Shown: one piece after another, positions 34,969 to 43,529 of the stretch
Position numbering within the stretch: position 1 is the first letter of the stretch
Layout of the letters: each line of letters begins with the position of its first letter
DNA from: Armatimonadota bacterium
GTDB taxonomy: Bacteria; Armatimonadota; Fimbriimonadia; Fimbriimonadales; Fimbriimonadaceae
DNA: 64,000 nt
Reading direction: 5' to 3'
Assembly: GCA_018268255.1 (NCBI GenBank)
Contig: JAFDWX010000002.1
Span: 62,001-126,000, forward strand
The notes under the pieces: generated by a model
Database searches by the model: none
Told to the model about the DNA's origin: nothing
What the model saw: the letters and a program-made list of their open reading frames with translations, nothing else
Translations under genes and position numbers: made by a program

Positions 34969-35640
34969 CTAGACCGGGGCAGTTCCGAAAATACTGAGCC
35001 CAGCTTTGTCCCAATCGGCCAGAAAGCGCTCTAATCCCAAGTCCGTGAGGGGGTGCTTGAACATCATTTCGAGGATCTTCAGTGGCATTGTTGCCACGTG
35101 AGACCCGGCTTCCAAAGCTTGGACGACATGAAGCGGGTGTCGAATCGACGCGGCCAAGACTTCGGATTCATACCCGTAGGTTTCGACCATCCGGACCGTG
35201 TCGGCCACAGCGCGCATGCCGTCATCGGAGATGTCGTCCACGCGTCCAACGAAATTCGAAATGTACGTTGCCCCAGCCTTTGCAGCCAAGAGCGCTTGCG
35301 AAACGCTGAAGACCAGCGTCACGTTGGTTTTGATCTCTCGTTGAGTCAGTTCTTTCACTAATCGAATACCGGGCTCAATGAGTGGAACCTTGACGACAAT
35401 TTGTGGGTGCCAGCTCGAAATCTCAAGCGCCTCTTTCAGCATCGTGTCGTAGTCGGTTGCGACAACCTCCGCACTGATATCTCCTCCGGGCACCAATTCG
35501 CAGATTTTCAGGACAGTTTCGCGGAAACCCTTGCCGGTCTTTGCAATCAGCGTTGGATTTGTGGTGACACCATCCAAAATCCCCCATTCAGCGGCACGAC
35601 GCACTTCTTCCAGATCGCCAGTATCGACAAACAGCTTCAT
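34969..35640 (-). CDS. Transaldolase-like / fructose-6-phosphate aldolase-like protein
   Basis: 223 residues from the ATG at 35640 (MKLFVDTGDLEEVRRAAEWG); the frame is open further upstream but this is the family's normal start and size. It is a small TIM barrel: DGVTTNPTLIAKTGK at about 24-38, the Schiff-base lysine in IVVKVPLIEPGIR (Lys near 85), TNVTLVFSVSQALLAAKAGA and ISNFVGRVDDISDDG. This is the short transaldolase/TalC group; activity may be transaldolase (sedoheptulose-7-P + glyceraldehyde-3-P) or fructose-6-P aldolase, which sequence alone does not settle. It acts in the cytoplasm in the non-oxidative pentose phosphate pathway, upstream of the ribose-5-P used by prs nearby. Confidence 0.9.
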   Translation of the reverse strand: MKLFVDTGDLEEVRRAAEWGILDGVTTNPTLIAKTGKGFRETVLKICELVPGGDISAEVVATDYDTMLKEALEISSWHPQIVVKVPLIEPGIRLVKELTQREIKTNVTLVFSVSQALLAAKAGATYISNFVGRVDDISDDGMRAVADTVRMVETYGYESEVLAASIRHPLHVVQALEAGSHVATMPLKILEMMFKHPLTDLGLERFLADWDKAGLSIFGTAPV

Positions 35641-35668
35641 AGTGTTCGCGAGTTTACCGGTTGTGGGA

Positions 35669-36166
35669 TCAGGTGACGAGGTGATCGTGGGTGGTGGGCC
35701 AAAGGGAAGCGTTCGTTTTGAGGTCGGCAACGCAAAGCTTTGAGTTTCCTTTGGGGGAGATTCGTATGCCTTCTGCCGTGAGCAGCGACGCATGGTGCGA
35801 CGTCCCCCCGGGGAGCCGATCGTTCAGCGTGCCGTCATCTCGCACGACTCGCCAGTATGGAGTGATATCCTGCACGCCTTCTAGCCGATCTTCCTCGGCA
35901 GCTTCCGCAGTGAGCCTCCAAAAAATTCCGCTGCAAAGGGGGCAGGAAATGTCCGCGCCCGACCTTCTGGCAAGCTCCTTTCGAAGTGCACCGAACGTGC
36001 GAACCTCACCTTTTGGTATTTCGCGAATCATCGCATCCACTTGCAAAGGAGTAGGCACCAAAAAAGTGCCGATTCCCCATTCTCGATGCTTGGACGCCGG
36101 AATGGGTTTGATCTCCGGCTTCCTATCGATGCATAGCTTTTCGCGCGCAGATTTTTTACGGTTCAT
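35669..36166 (-). CDS. Alkyltransferase-like (MGMT-fold) protein lacking the active-site cysteine
   Basis: 165 residues. The DNA-binding half of the O6-alkylguanine-DNA alkyltransferase fold is recognisable: IREIPKGEVRTFGALRKELA at about 48-67 and, at the end, TPYWRVVRDDGTLNDRLPGG, then a LLTAEGI-like tail. In true MGMT this region reads PCHRVV with the alkyl-accepting Cys; here Tyr104-Trp105 take that place, so alkyl transfer is not expected. It resembles alkyltransferase-like proteins that flag O6-alkyl lesions for nucleotide excision repair, but it has an extra segment with DISCPLCSGIFWRL (two Cys, CPLC) that might bind metal. Stands 28 bases from the transaldolase gene. Confidence 0.7.
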   Translation of the reverse strand: MNRKKSAREKLCIDRKPEIKPIPASKHREWGIGTFLVPTPLQVDAMIREIPKGEVRTFGALRKELARRSGADISCPLCSGIFWRLTAEAAEEDRLEGVQDITPYWRVVRDDGTLNDRLPGGTSHHASLLTAEGIRISPKGNSKLCVADLKTNASLWPTTHDHLVT

Positions 36167-36226
36167 GGGTCCCTATCTCCAGTTTTACAGCAAACCCTGG
36201 ATTTGATCCGCGAACCGATGTTTCCG

Positions 36227-36847
36227 CTAGGCCGTTCCGAACAAACGGTCACCGAAATCGCCGAGTCCTGGAACGATATATTTGTGATCGTTCAGGTGCG
36301 AATCGACCGCTGCGGCATAGATCGGCACGTCCGGGTGGTCGCCTTCTACTTTGTCGATTCCCTCGGGAGCAGCGATGATGCAAGCGTACACAAGAGGATT
36401 TGCGCCAGCAGATTTGCAGACCGAAAGCGCTTGGCTCGCAGACCCGCCGGTGGCTAACATGGGATCGACACAAATCGTGTACCGATTTCGCAGATCTGGA
36501 AGTTTGGTGTAGTACGACCGAGCGATGGCAGTAGTCTCGTCCCGCTCCAGCCCTACGTAGCCCACGGCAACGTCGGGGAACAGGTCGAGCGCACTCTCCA
36601 TCATGCCGAGTCCTGCTCGAAGAACCGGCACAATTGCCAGACCCTGTGAAAGTTGAGATTCTGTGGTTTCTTGAACTGGAGTCTCCACGGTCCACGGTTC
36701 CAACCCCATGGATCGAGTTGCTTCCAAGATGATCATTGCCGAAAGCGCGCGACTCATATGCCTAAATGCGGCGGTGCTTGTGGTTTTGTCGCGCAAATTC
36801 GAAAGCAAATGTTTGGCCAAGGGATGATCGACAACGATGACAGCCAT
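36227..36847 (-). CDS. upp: Uracil phosphoribosyltransferase
   Basis: About 206 residues from ATG 36847 (MAVIVVDHPLAKHLLSNLRD); an ATG three codons before is equally possible. UPRT features: TSTAAFRHMSRALSAMI, IVPVLRAGLGMMESALDLFP, VGLERDETTAIARSYYTKLP, the PRPP loop ICVDPMLATGGSASQAL and the uracil-binding IYAAAVDSHLNDHKYIVPGL GDFGDR region near the C-terminus. It makes UMP from uracil and PRPP (pyrimidine salvage) in the cytoplasm. It is divergent from glmU with about 45 bases between the starts, and prs downstream of glmU makes its co-substrate. Confidence 0.95.
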   Translation of the reverse strand: MAVIVVDHPLAKHLLSNLRDKTTSTAAFRHMSRALSAMIILEATRSMGLEPWTVETPVQETTESQLSQGLAIVPVLRAGLGMMESALDLFPDVAVGYVGLERDETTAIARSYYTKLPDLRNRYTICVDPMLATGGSASQALSVCKSAGANPLVYACIIAAPEGIDKVEGDHPDVPIYAAAVDSHLNDHKYIVPGLGDFGDRLFGTA

Positions 36848-36891
36848 CAACCGCATTATACGGGTTTGCGGGTATCGTGACAGTCCATCTG

Positions 36892-38292
36892 ATGCAATCA
36901 CAGTCGTCGCTTGCTGGGGTCATTTTGGCTGCGGGTAAAGGAACCCGAATGAAATCGGATCTACCCAAGTGTCTCCACACGGTCTGCGGACTCCCCATGG
37001 CCGAATTGGTGGGGCGCGCCATGCACGAAATCGGCATCGCTAAGCCGGTCGTCGTGGTGGGCCACAAGGGGGAATCGCTCCAAGCGGCCCTTGATACCGA
37101 TCGATACGACTTTGCTTGGCAGAATGAGCAATTGGGCACCGCGCACGCCACGATGATGGCTGCTCCGATGTTGGACGGCAAATCCGGCTCCGTTGTTGTT
37201 TCGCCAGGCGATGTGCCGCTGCTTTCCGCCGAAGCCCTTCGCGAACTGGTCACCAAACACCACGACTCTGGCGCAAAGGCCACGATCGGCACGTGCATTC
37301 TCAACGATCCTTCAGGCTACGGGCGGATCATCCGGGACTCGGACGGAAAAGTTTGCGGAATCGTGGAGCATCGAGATGCCTCCCCCGAAGAGCGGAAGAT
37401 CTCCGAGATTAATTCAGCGGTCTATTGCTTTGATTCGGAAACATTGCTTCGCCTATTGCCGACCATTGAGCCCAACAACGACCAAGGAGAGTTCTATCTC
37501 CCAGACGTCATCAAGAAAATCTACGACGAAGGCGGTTTGGTCGAAACTCTGGTTTACGACGACTTCTTCGTATTTCAGGGTGTCAATGATCCGTGGCAGC
37601 TCGCCATGGCTGGAAAAGAGCTTCGGACTCGAATCCTGAAGCACCACGCATTGCTCGGGACACTGATCGTCGATCCGGACACGACATATATCGGCGCAGA
37701 TGTGAAGATCGGCTCTCAAACAGTCATCCATCCCATGACCACCCTAGAAGGAACCACAGTCATCGGTTCCAACTGCCATATCGGTCCGCTCAGCGTGCTT
37801 GTTTCCAGTGTCGTCGGCGATGGCTCGACGGTCTTAATGAGCCATGTCAATCGAGGTGAAATCGGCGAAGACTGCCGAGTTGGACCCTACTCCCATATTC
37901 GGCCGAAGTCCAAAATCGGGAACCACTGCAAAATCGGAAACTTCGTTGAGCTTAAGAACGCTGCTCTAGGAGATTCGGTTGCCGCAGGTCATTTGGCGTA
38001 CGTCGGCGATGCGGTCGTCGGCTCAGGGACCAACGTCGGTGCCGGTACAATTACCTGCAACTATGATGGTGTGGACAAGCATATGACCCACATCGGAGAA
38101 AACGTCTTTGTTGGATCGAATTCAACTCTGGTAGCTCCAGTGGCTATTGGAGATGGCGCTTACGTGGGTGCAGGCAGCGTGATCACGAACAGCGTCGCTG
38201 CGGATGCGCTCGCGCTGGGGCGAGCGCGACAAGTGGAGAAACCAGAATGGGCATCACGACGAAGGAAGAAGAGGCAACAGAGCGGATCATGA
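36892..38292 (+). CDS. glmU: Bifunctional GlmU (GlcNAc-1-P uridyltransferase / GlcN-1-P acetyltransferase)
   Basis: About 466 residues from ATG 36892 (a GTG at 36877 is possible). The N-terminal pyrophosphorylase domain starts GVILAAGKGTRMKSDLPK with the signature loop, followed by QNEQLGTAHATM, VSPGDVPLL and FYLPDVIKK. From about residue 250 the left-handed beta-helix acetyltransferase domain has hexapeptide repeats (IGADVKIGSQTVI, IGSNCHIGPLSVL) and the catalytic-site region GHLAYVGDAVVGSGTNVGAG and TITCNYDGVDKHMTHIG. It makes UDP-GlcNAc, feeding the murG and murC steps. The C-terminus is basic (ASRRRKKRQQSGS). It overlaps prs as ATGA. Confidence 0.95.
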   Translation: MQSQSSLAGVILAAGKGTRMKSDLPKCLHTVCGLPMAELVGRAMHEIGIAKPVVVVGHKGESLQAALDTDRYDFAWQNEQLGTAHATMMAAPMLDGKSGSVVVSPGDVPLLSAEALRELVTKHHDSGAKATIGTCILNDPSGYGRIIRDSDGKVCGIVEHRDASPEERKISEINSAVYCFDSETLLRLLPTIEPNNDQGEFYLPDVIKKIYDEGGLVETLVYDDFFVFQGVNDPWQLAMAGKELRTRILKHHALLGTLIVDPDTTYIGADVKIGSQTVIHPMTTLEGTTVIGSNCHIGPLSVLVSSVVGDGSTVLMSHVNRGEIGEDCRVGPYSHIRPKSKIGNHCKIGNFVELKNAALGDSVAAGHLAYVGDAVVGSGTNVGAGTITCNYDGVDKHMTHIGENVFVGSNSTLVAPVAIGDGAYVGAGSVITNSVAADALALGRARQVEKPEWASRRRKKRQQSGS

Positions 38293-39251
38293 ACGGGGAA
38301 ATGGAGGGAATGAAGCTCTTCTGCGGTAACGCACACCGAGAGCTGGGGTTGCGCGTGGCGGAGCACCTCAACATTGAGCTTGGGCAGATAACGTCGACAC
38401 AGTTTAGTGATGGCGAAATTAGGGTCCTCGTCGATGAGAGTGCGCGAGGAAACGACATCTTCCTCATTCAGCCAACGTGCCATCCCGTCAACGATACGCT
38501 GATGGAGCTTTTGGTGATGTTGGACGCCTTCCGACGGGCCAGTGCCCGCCATATCACCGTGGTGATGCCTTATTACGGATATGCGCGCCAGGACAAGAAA
38601 ATCAAACCTCGTGAGCCGGTCACCGCGAGGCTCGTTGCCGACCTGATTACGGTCGCGGGAGCCCAGCGAGTCGTGTGCGTCGATCTCCACGCAGAACAGA
38701 TTCAGGGCTTTTTCGACATGCCCGTGGACCATCTCTACGCTGGTCCCATTATTGGGGACTTCCTTTTGCGAGAAGGCTTCGACAATGATGACGTGGTCGT
38801 GGTGAGCCCCGATGTCGCTGGTGTGAGTCGAGCAAGATCCTTGGCCGAAATGCTCCACACTCCGATCGCGATCATCGCCAAGAGACGCCCTGAGCCCAAC
38901 AAGGTCGATATCGTCGAGATTATCGGTGACGTCAACGGAAAGACGTGCGTCATGATCGATGACATGTGCGATACGGGTGGCTCGGTGATTATGGGTGCCG
39001 AGGCTCTCAAAAAACGCGGCGCCCGAGAGGTCATCGTCACTTGTACTCACCCGGTGCTCAGCGGAAATGCGGCGCAGCGTATCCAGGATTCGGTGATCTC
39101 GAAGTTCATTTGCACGGACACACTTCCCATTCCCGCCGCGAAAATGGTGCCGAAGATGAAAATCCTACCGATCGCTCCACTGGTCGGGGAAGCGATCCGG
39201 CGGATCCACCTTAACGAATCGGTAAGCACATTGTTCAAGGAATGGCGATAG
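38289..39251 (+). CDS. prs: Ribose-phosphate pyrophosphokinase (PRPP synthetase)
   Basis: About 320 residues from ATG 38289, which overlaps the glmU stop (ATGA); ATGs at 38301 and 38310 are alternatives. It begins MKLFCGNAHRELGLRVAEHL, then FSDGEIRV, the flexible loop PYYGYARQDKKIKPREPVTA, the cation-binding DLHAEQIQGFFDMPVDHLYA, VVSPDVAGVSRAR and the PRPP-binding VMIDDMCDTGGSV. It makes PRPP for nucleotide, His and Trp synthesis. Coupling to glmU is common in Firmicutes and other bacteria. Confidence 0.96.
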   Translation: MNGEMEGMKLFCGNAHRELGLRVAEHLNIELGQITSTQFSDGEIRVLVDESARGNDIFLIQPTCHPVNDTLMELLVMLDAFRRASARHITVVMPYYGYARQDKKIKPREPVTARLVADLITVAGAQRVVCVDLHAEQIQGFFDMPVDHLYAGPIIGDFLLREGFDNDDVVVVSPDVAGVSRARSLAEMLHTPIAIIAKRRPEPNKVDIVEIIGDVNGKTCVMIDDMCDTGGSVIMGAEALKKRGAREVIVTCTHPVLSGNAAQRIQDSVISKFICTDTLPIPAAKMVPKMKILPIAPLVGEAIRRIHLNESVSTLFKEWR

Positions 39252-39688
39252 AGGGCGTTGAGCCACTGGAGTGGACCATCAGAGTGGGCAACGAGGCGGC
39301 CGGTAAGCGAGTCTTCGTACTGATCATGGCTTTGGGAGCTGGACTGGCTGGGTTCCTCCTGTTGCGGTCACCACTGGCTGGAATTGCGGGCACGGTTTTG
39401 ATCCTTGCCAGCGTCTCGGAGGTGTTTTTGCCGCAGCGCTTCCGTCTTGATTCGCAGGGAGCCTCTGCGAAGGTGGGATTGTCTATGACAAACATCCCGT
39501 GGCAGGACGTTAAGAGGCTATGGGAAGATGAGAAGGGGGTATTGCTCTCTCCCTTTGCGGAAAAGCACCGCATGAACGCCTTTCGAGGGGTCTATCTTAG
39601 GTTCGACAGCAACCGAGACGCCGTATTGGCTAAAATTCGCACACTCTGGGAAACGAATGGAACAGTTTTGGACCGAAGCGCTGAGTGA
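39242..39688 (+). CDS. Hypothetical membrane protein with two helices
   Basis: 148 residues, starting 10 bases before the prs stop. Two adjacent hydrophobic helices (about 23-42 and 45-65) in the first half are followed by a soluble domain with alternating beta strands (RFRLDSQGASAKVGLSMTNI, WQDVKRLWEDEKGVLLSPF, GVYLRFDSNRDAVL). This 2-TM plus beta-strand layout resembles bacterial PH-like membrane proteins, but no firm family match can be made. The gene runs into the small gene at 39657 with a 32-base overlap and appears to be the first member of the membrane cluster that follows. Confidence 0.65.
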   Translation: MAIEGVEPLEWTIRVGNEAAGKRVFVLIMALGAGLAGFLLLRSPLAGIAGTVLILASVSEVFLPQRFRLDSQGASAKVGLSMTNIPWQDVKRLWEDEKGVLLSPFAEKHRMNAFRGVYLRFDSNRDAVLAKIRTLWETNGTVLDRSAE

Positions 39689-39965
39689 AGACAAAGCGGA
39701 TGCGCTACTGACCAAAGTCGCTGATCAAATCAAGCGGCGCAAAATGGAAGTGCCTGCTGTTTTCTTCCTGGAAATGCACAAGCCTCTGGCGAATGTCGGG
39801 GCGAGCGCAACCTTAGCATTTTCTCCCTTTATCATTCCATTCATCGGATTTGACGCTGTGAACGACTATTCGAATCTCATGCGCAAACGCGAGAATTGGG
39901 AACGACTAATTCAATTGTTAGAGGATAAGACGACGAAGTCTGCCCTCGAGGAGCCATCTGCCTAA
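39657..39965 (+). CDS. Small conserved-looking protein of the membrane cluster
   Basis: 102 residues. Amphipathic helices at the N-terminus (ALSEDKADALLTKVADQIKR) lead to a conserved-looking core PAVFFLEMHKPLANVGASAT, a hydrophobic hairpin FSPFIIPFIGFDAVNDYSNL and a charged helix RENWERLIQLLEDK. I believe similar proteins with an FFLEMHKPL core occur in Armatimonadota, Acidobacteria and Planctomycetes, but I cannot confirm it here. No enzymatic motif. Membrane association is likely. It overlaps its upstream neighbour by 32 bases and the next start by one base. Confidence 0.6.
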   Translation: MEQFWTEALSEDKADALLTKVADQIKRRKMEVPAVFFLEMHKPLANVGASATLAFSPFIIPFIGFDAVNDYSNLMRKRENWERLIQLLEDKTTKSALEEPSA

Positions 39966-40921
39966 TGCAGTATTACGACAAAGGTTGGTTTGGGGTGCTT
40001 GCGACGGTCCTCGTCGTGGGATTTATCCTTGTCATGATCCAACGGGCCAAGCGGCACGAAGGGAACTTGTTTATTCGGCGAATTGCCGGCTTGAACGCGA
40101 TCGACGAGGCGATAGGCCGCGCGACTGAGATGGGTCGCCCAGTGGTGATGGTCCCCGGTATTGGCGGACTCGACGCGATCGCTGTTCAGGCGATCAACAT
40201 CTTCGCCAAGGTTTGCCAAACAGCAGCGCGATTCGCCACTCCGATCAAGCTGTGTTGCGCCGATCCGGCCGTATACGCGGTGGCGCAGGAGACAATCCGG
40301 GACGTGTATCAGCGCGAGGGAGTTATCGAGCGCTTCGAGACCGACTCGGTGCAATTCGTTAGTGATCGCCAATTTGCGTTTGCCGCGGGCGTAGCGGGCA
40401 TCATTCAGCGTGAAAAAGTTGCTGCTGCGTTTTTCCTCGGTGCATTCTTTGCTGAATCGCTCATTTTTGCAGAATCGGCCAACGCGATGGGTGCGATTCA
40501 AATAGCTGGCTCCACGCAAACGACGCAGACGCCGTTTTTTGTTGCCGCGTGCGACTACGTCTTGATTGGCGACGAATATTACGCGGCGAGCGCCTACCTA
40601 ACTCGCGAACCGATCCTTATCGGCAGCCTGTTGGGTCAAGACTACTCAAAGATTTTCTTTGCCGCGCTGATCACTCTTGGCTTCATCACTGTTTCGTGCG
40701 AACGAAGCTTCACCAAAGCGACCGGCGAATTCAAAGAGGGCAAATGGGTTGCTCTAGAAAAGGAGCGCACCAAAGGTCCGGGCGACACTTTTATGTCTAT
40801 GTGGTTTAACCCCCAATCCATCCCTGAAGCAGAGAGCAAAGTCGAGCGGCCCCAACGCGAGAAGAACTGGTGGGAAGAAGGCGGCGGTGATGCTGCTCCG
40901 GCTGCGGGAGGTGGCGAATGA
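39965..40921 (+). CDS. DUF6754-like membrane protein
   Basis: 318 residues. An N-terminal membrane helix (about 8-24) is followed by FIRRIAGLNAIDEAIGRATE and MGRPVVMVPGIGGLDAIAVQ, a soluble Rossmann-like segment (ATPIKLCCADPAVYAVAQE), QFAFAAGVAGIIQREKVAAA, FFLGAFFAESLIFAESANAM, GAIQIAGSTQ, FFVAACDYVLIGDEYYAASA and a second hydrophobic helix near 220-240. The pattern matches the uncharacterised DUF6754 family found in Thermotogae, Chloroflexi and Dictyoglomi. The C-terminus is cytoplasmic-like, ending in a Gly/Ala/Glu-rich tail. No known activity. It overlaps the next gene as ATGA. Confidence 0.7.
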   Translation: MQYYDKGWFGVLATVLVVGFILVMIQRAKRHEGNLFIRRIAGLNAIDEAIGRATEMGRPVVMVPGIGGLDAIAVQAINIFAKVCQTAARFATPIKLCCADPAVYAVAQETIRDVYQREGVIERFETDSVQFVSDRQFAFAAGVAGIIQREKVAAAFFLGAFFAESLIFAESANAMGAIQIAGSTQTTQTPFFVAACDYVLIGDEYYAASAYLTREPILIGSLLGQDYSKIFFAALITLGFITVSCERSFTKATGEFKEGKWVALEKERTKGPGDTFMSMWFNPQSIPEAESKVERPQREKNWWEEGGGDAAPAAGGGE

Positions 40922-41820
40922 ACCTTTTGGCTCTGCAATGGAGCTTCCGGCCGGAAGACTCCACTAAGTGGACCTACCTCATCGTCGCCGCAATCATCGG
41001 CTTTGCGTTTATGTTTGCGTTGAGTCGCGTTCCGACGCGTATGCGACGAGTCGTGGTTGGGACGTTCACATTCCTTTCCGGTCTGTTCTACGTTCTGCTT
41101 TACATTTGGCCGCAACCGATCGACAAAAAGCCTCTGGATATTCCCCAAGGTCCCGTCGAATCTGTTGGATTCCTTCTGCAGGATATGGTTCCGGTGGTCA
41201 AGGACTTCACCAGTATCCTCACCGCGTTCCTACTGGGACTGGGCGTGTACTCGCTACTCCGAGTTCATATTGGAAGGGTCGCCCGCCGCCAGCGAGACTG
41301 GCAATACTCAGGCCTCCTGCTGCTCTGCATGGCCACCATGCTCACGATCGGCTACTGGGACTTCTTTATGCAGTCCGCCAATAAGGCAGTCGACTACAGC
41401 GATCGCGCCAACTGGACCACGGCTCAATACGGCTTTGATTTACTGTTCGACGGAATGCTGCAGCAAATGGACGCGGCAATGTTTTCCATCATCGCGTTCT
41501 TCATCCTTTCGGCAGCCTACCGGGCCTTTCGAATTCGGTCGATTGAAGCGACGATCATGCTGGGGACGGCTTTGATTCTCATGTTGAGTCTGATGGGAAT
41601 TGCAAGCTACTTTACAGACTGGCTGTTCGTTCAGAAGCTCGCGGGAGGGAACGCCAACGCGTTTGTCGGAAATTTCACCCTGGCCGAAATATCGAACTGG
41701 ATTAAAAATAACTTCCAAGTTCCCAGCTTGCGAGCGATGGAGTTTGGGATCGGAATCGGAGCGCTCGCAATGGGACTGCGAATTTGGCTTAGCCTGGAGC
41801 GGGGAGGAGTAAGCGCATGA
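40918..41820 (+). CDS. Multi-spanning membrane protein of the cluster
   Basis: 300 residues with about six membrane helices (roughly 20-38, 45-62, 92-112, 130-148, 178-200, 213-235) and one more near the C-terminus. No transporter signature or conserved charged motif is recognised. Hydrophilic loops carry DFFMQSANKAVDYSDRANWT and TDWLFVQKLAGGNANAF. It sits between the DUF6754 protein and the next membrane-anchored protein, each joined by an ATGA overlap, so the proteins are likely made in matched amounts. Function unknown. Confidence 0.6.
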   Translation: MNLLALQWSFRPEDSTKWTYLIVAAIIGFAFMFALSRVPTRMRRVVVGTFTFLSGLFYVLLYIWPQPIDKKPLDIPQGPVESVGFLLQDMVPVVKDFTSILTAFLLGLGVYSLLRVHIGRVARRQRDWQYSGLLLLCMATMLTIGYWDFFMQSANKAVDYSDRANWTTAQYGFDLLFDGMLQQMDAAMFSIIAFFILSAAYRAFRIRSIEATIMLGTALILMLSLMGIASYFTDWLFVQKLAGGNANAFVGNFTLAEISNWIKNNFQVPSLRAMEFGIGIGALAMGLRIWLSLERGGVSA

Positions 41821-42794
41821 GCCAACCAGAACGCAATTGGGTGGAGAAACTTTCGGGTGCCAAGCCCACCACTCTCTATATGCTTTTGATCGTCGTCAGC
41901 GCGATCTTCCTGTTCATCAAGTATCAAATCCCGGTCAAGCCGGATCCTGAATCTGTTGATCTTTACGCGAGGTTGGCGACGTTGCCCAAGGACAGGCCCG
42001 TTCTGGTGCAAAGCGACTGGACGAACTCGTCGCGAGGCGAGAGCGCGGGCCAGTTCGAAGCTCTCATGCGGATCCTGATGGACAACGAAATCAAGTTCGT
42101 GATCTATAGTGCTGCCGATCCTCAGGCGCCTCAGGTGGCTCGCAATGTCATCCGATTCATCAACGAGGAGCGAAAGGCAGAAGGGAAGGCACCCTACAAG
42201 GTCTGGGAGAATTACCTGGACTGCGGCTACTTCCCGAATGCGGAAGGCATGGGCCAGGCGATGAAAGCCAACCTGCGCAATGCCTTCAGCAACAAGAAGA
42301 ACCGAAAACCGGACGGAACCGACGCCGACATCTGGGAAAGCCCGGTTCTCGCTGGGGTGAAATCGATCAAGGACATTCCGCTCTTGGTAAACGTGACCGC
42401 CAGCGCCACCATCGACGTTCTCATCGAACGTCTGGGAGGGCAAGTCAATCTCGGATTGATGTGCACCGGAGTTATGTCGCCCCAAATGGTCCCGTACTAT
42501 GCTTCCGGTCAGCTCAAGGGATTATCAGGAGGACTTAAGGGTGTTTACGATCTCGAATGGATGATGAACTACGGCATCCGCGGAGATCAGGTGCCCAACG
42601 ACCCGAGTCTCCCGAACCGCGCCGTCTGCAAGTCCAACTCGACCATCGATGTCAAGCCCTTGCAGGGGACCACGTTCTCGCGAGGGGCTTCCTACTATTT
42701 GTCATTGCACGCAGCGCTCACGCTGATGATCCTAGCGGTTGTAGCCGGCAACCTATCGCTGATCTCGGCTCGGATTAAGGCGAGGAAGGGCTAA
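41817..42794 (+). CDS. Membrane-anchored protein with large soluble domain
   Basis: 325 residues. A helix at about 20-36 (LYMLLIVVSAIFLFIKYQI) and one at about 297-317 bracket a soluble domain of 250 residues with a Rossmann-like look: RPVLVQSDWTNSSRGESAGQ, EALMRILMDNEIKFVIYSAA, PQVARNVIRFI, IPLLVNVTASATIDVLIERL and GLMCTGVMSPQMVPYYASGQ. Both termini cytoplasmic would place the domain outside. Elements such as the 'nostril' loop around LKGLSGGLKGVYDLEWMMNY may be the substrate or partner site. No homology to a characterised enzyme is apparent. ATGA overlap upstream, 5 bases to the next gene. Confidence 0.6.
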   Translation: MSQPERNWVEKLSGAKPTTLYMLLIVVSAIFLFIKYQIPVKPDPESVDLYARLATLPKDRPVLVQSDWTNSSRGESAGQFEALMRILMDNEIKFVIYSAADPQAPQVARNVIRFINEERKAEGKAPYKVWENYLDCGYFPNAEGMGQAMKANLRNAFSNKKNRKPDGTDADIWESPVLAGVKSIKDIPLLVNVTASATIDVLIERLGGQVNLGLMCTGVMSPQMVPYYASGQLKGLSGGLKGVYDLEWMMNYGIRGDQVPNDPSLPNRAVCKSNSTIDVKPLQGTTFSRGASYYLSLHAALTLMILAVVAGNLSLISARIKARKG

Positions 42795-42799
42795 CCATC

Positions 42800-43522
42800 A
42801 TGTATGAAAAGATAAAACTGCTCATCGGCGCGGTGGCAACGATCGGCCTCTACAGCGTTCTCTACCGGGAAAACAAGTTCTACCGGTTCGTAGAGCACAT
42901 GTTCCTTGGCCTTGCCGCGGGTTACACCCTCGTGGCCGTTTGGAAGGAAACTCTGAAGGTCCAATGGTGGGATCGCATGGTGGGGACAGCAGGCGATGCT
43001 GGCAGCCCGGGCACTCCAGGTTTCTGGGCCTTCATGTTCCTGCTTCCCATCGGCATGATGGGCTACATGGTCTTCAACAAGAAGCACAACTGGATGAGCC
43101 GAATACCCATTGGAATCATCCTGGGATTTTGGTCTGGACAGCAGGTACAGATATTCTGGAGCAAATGGGGCGGCCAGTTGTTTAACTCCATGAAGCCCTT
43201 GATTCCGACGGGCGGAGCTTTCGTGCCGTCGACGGATGGATTGACTCCGGAGCAGATGGCAGAAGTCGGTCGGACGGTGTACGTCAGTCAGGCTGTGAAC
43301 AACATCATCTTCACCGTAACCATCCTTTCCGTCCTCAGCTACTTCTTCTTCAGCTTCGAACTTAAAAACAAGTTCATGTTGGGGATGAACAAAACCGGAC
43401 GGTGGCTCTTGATGATCGGCCTCGGTGCCATTTTTGGTTCGACTGTTATGGCTCGATTCGCGCTTGAAATCGACCGGATGAGCTTTATCTTTGTGGAGCT
43501 TGTGAAGGCACTCCGCACCTAA
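42800..43522 (+). CDS. Multi-spanning membrane protein closing the cluster
   Basis: 240 residues with about five or six helices (about 5-22, 35-52, 75-92, 98-115, 175-195, 207-225). Loops contain YRENKFYRFVEHMFLGLAAG and VSQAVNNIIFTVTILSVLSY. GRTVYVSQAVNNIIF resembles no family I can name. It begins 5 bases after the previous gene, so it completes a six-gene run of membrane or membrane-associated proteins (39242-43522); recO follows 7 bases later in the same direction. Function unknown. Confidence 0.6.
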   Translation: MYEKIKLLIGAVATIGLYSVLYRENKFYRFVEHMFLGLAAGYTLVAVWKETLKVQWWDRMVGTAGDAGSPGTPGFWAFMFLLPIGMMGYMVFNKKHNWMSRIPIGIILGFWSGQQVQIFWSKWGGQLFNSMKPLIPTGGAFVPSTDGLTPEQMAEVGRTVYVSQAVNNIIFTVTILSVLSYFFFSFELKNKFMLGMNKTGRWLLMIGLGAIFGSTVMARFALEIDRMSFIFVELVKALRT

Positions 43523-43529
43523 TCGGAGC

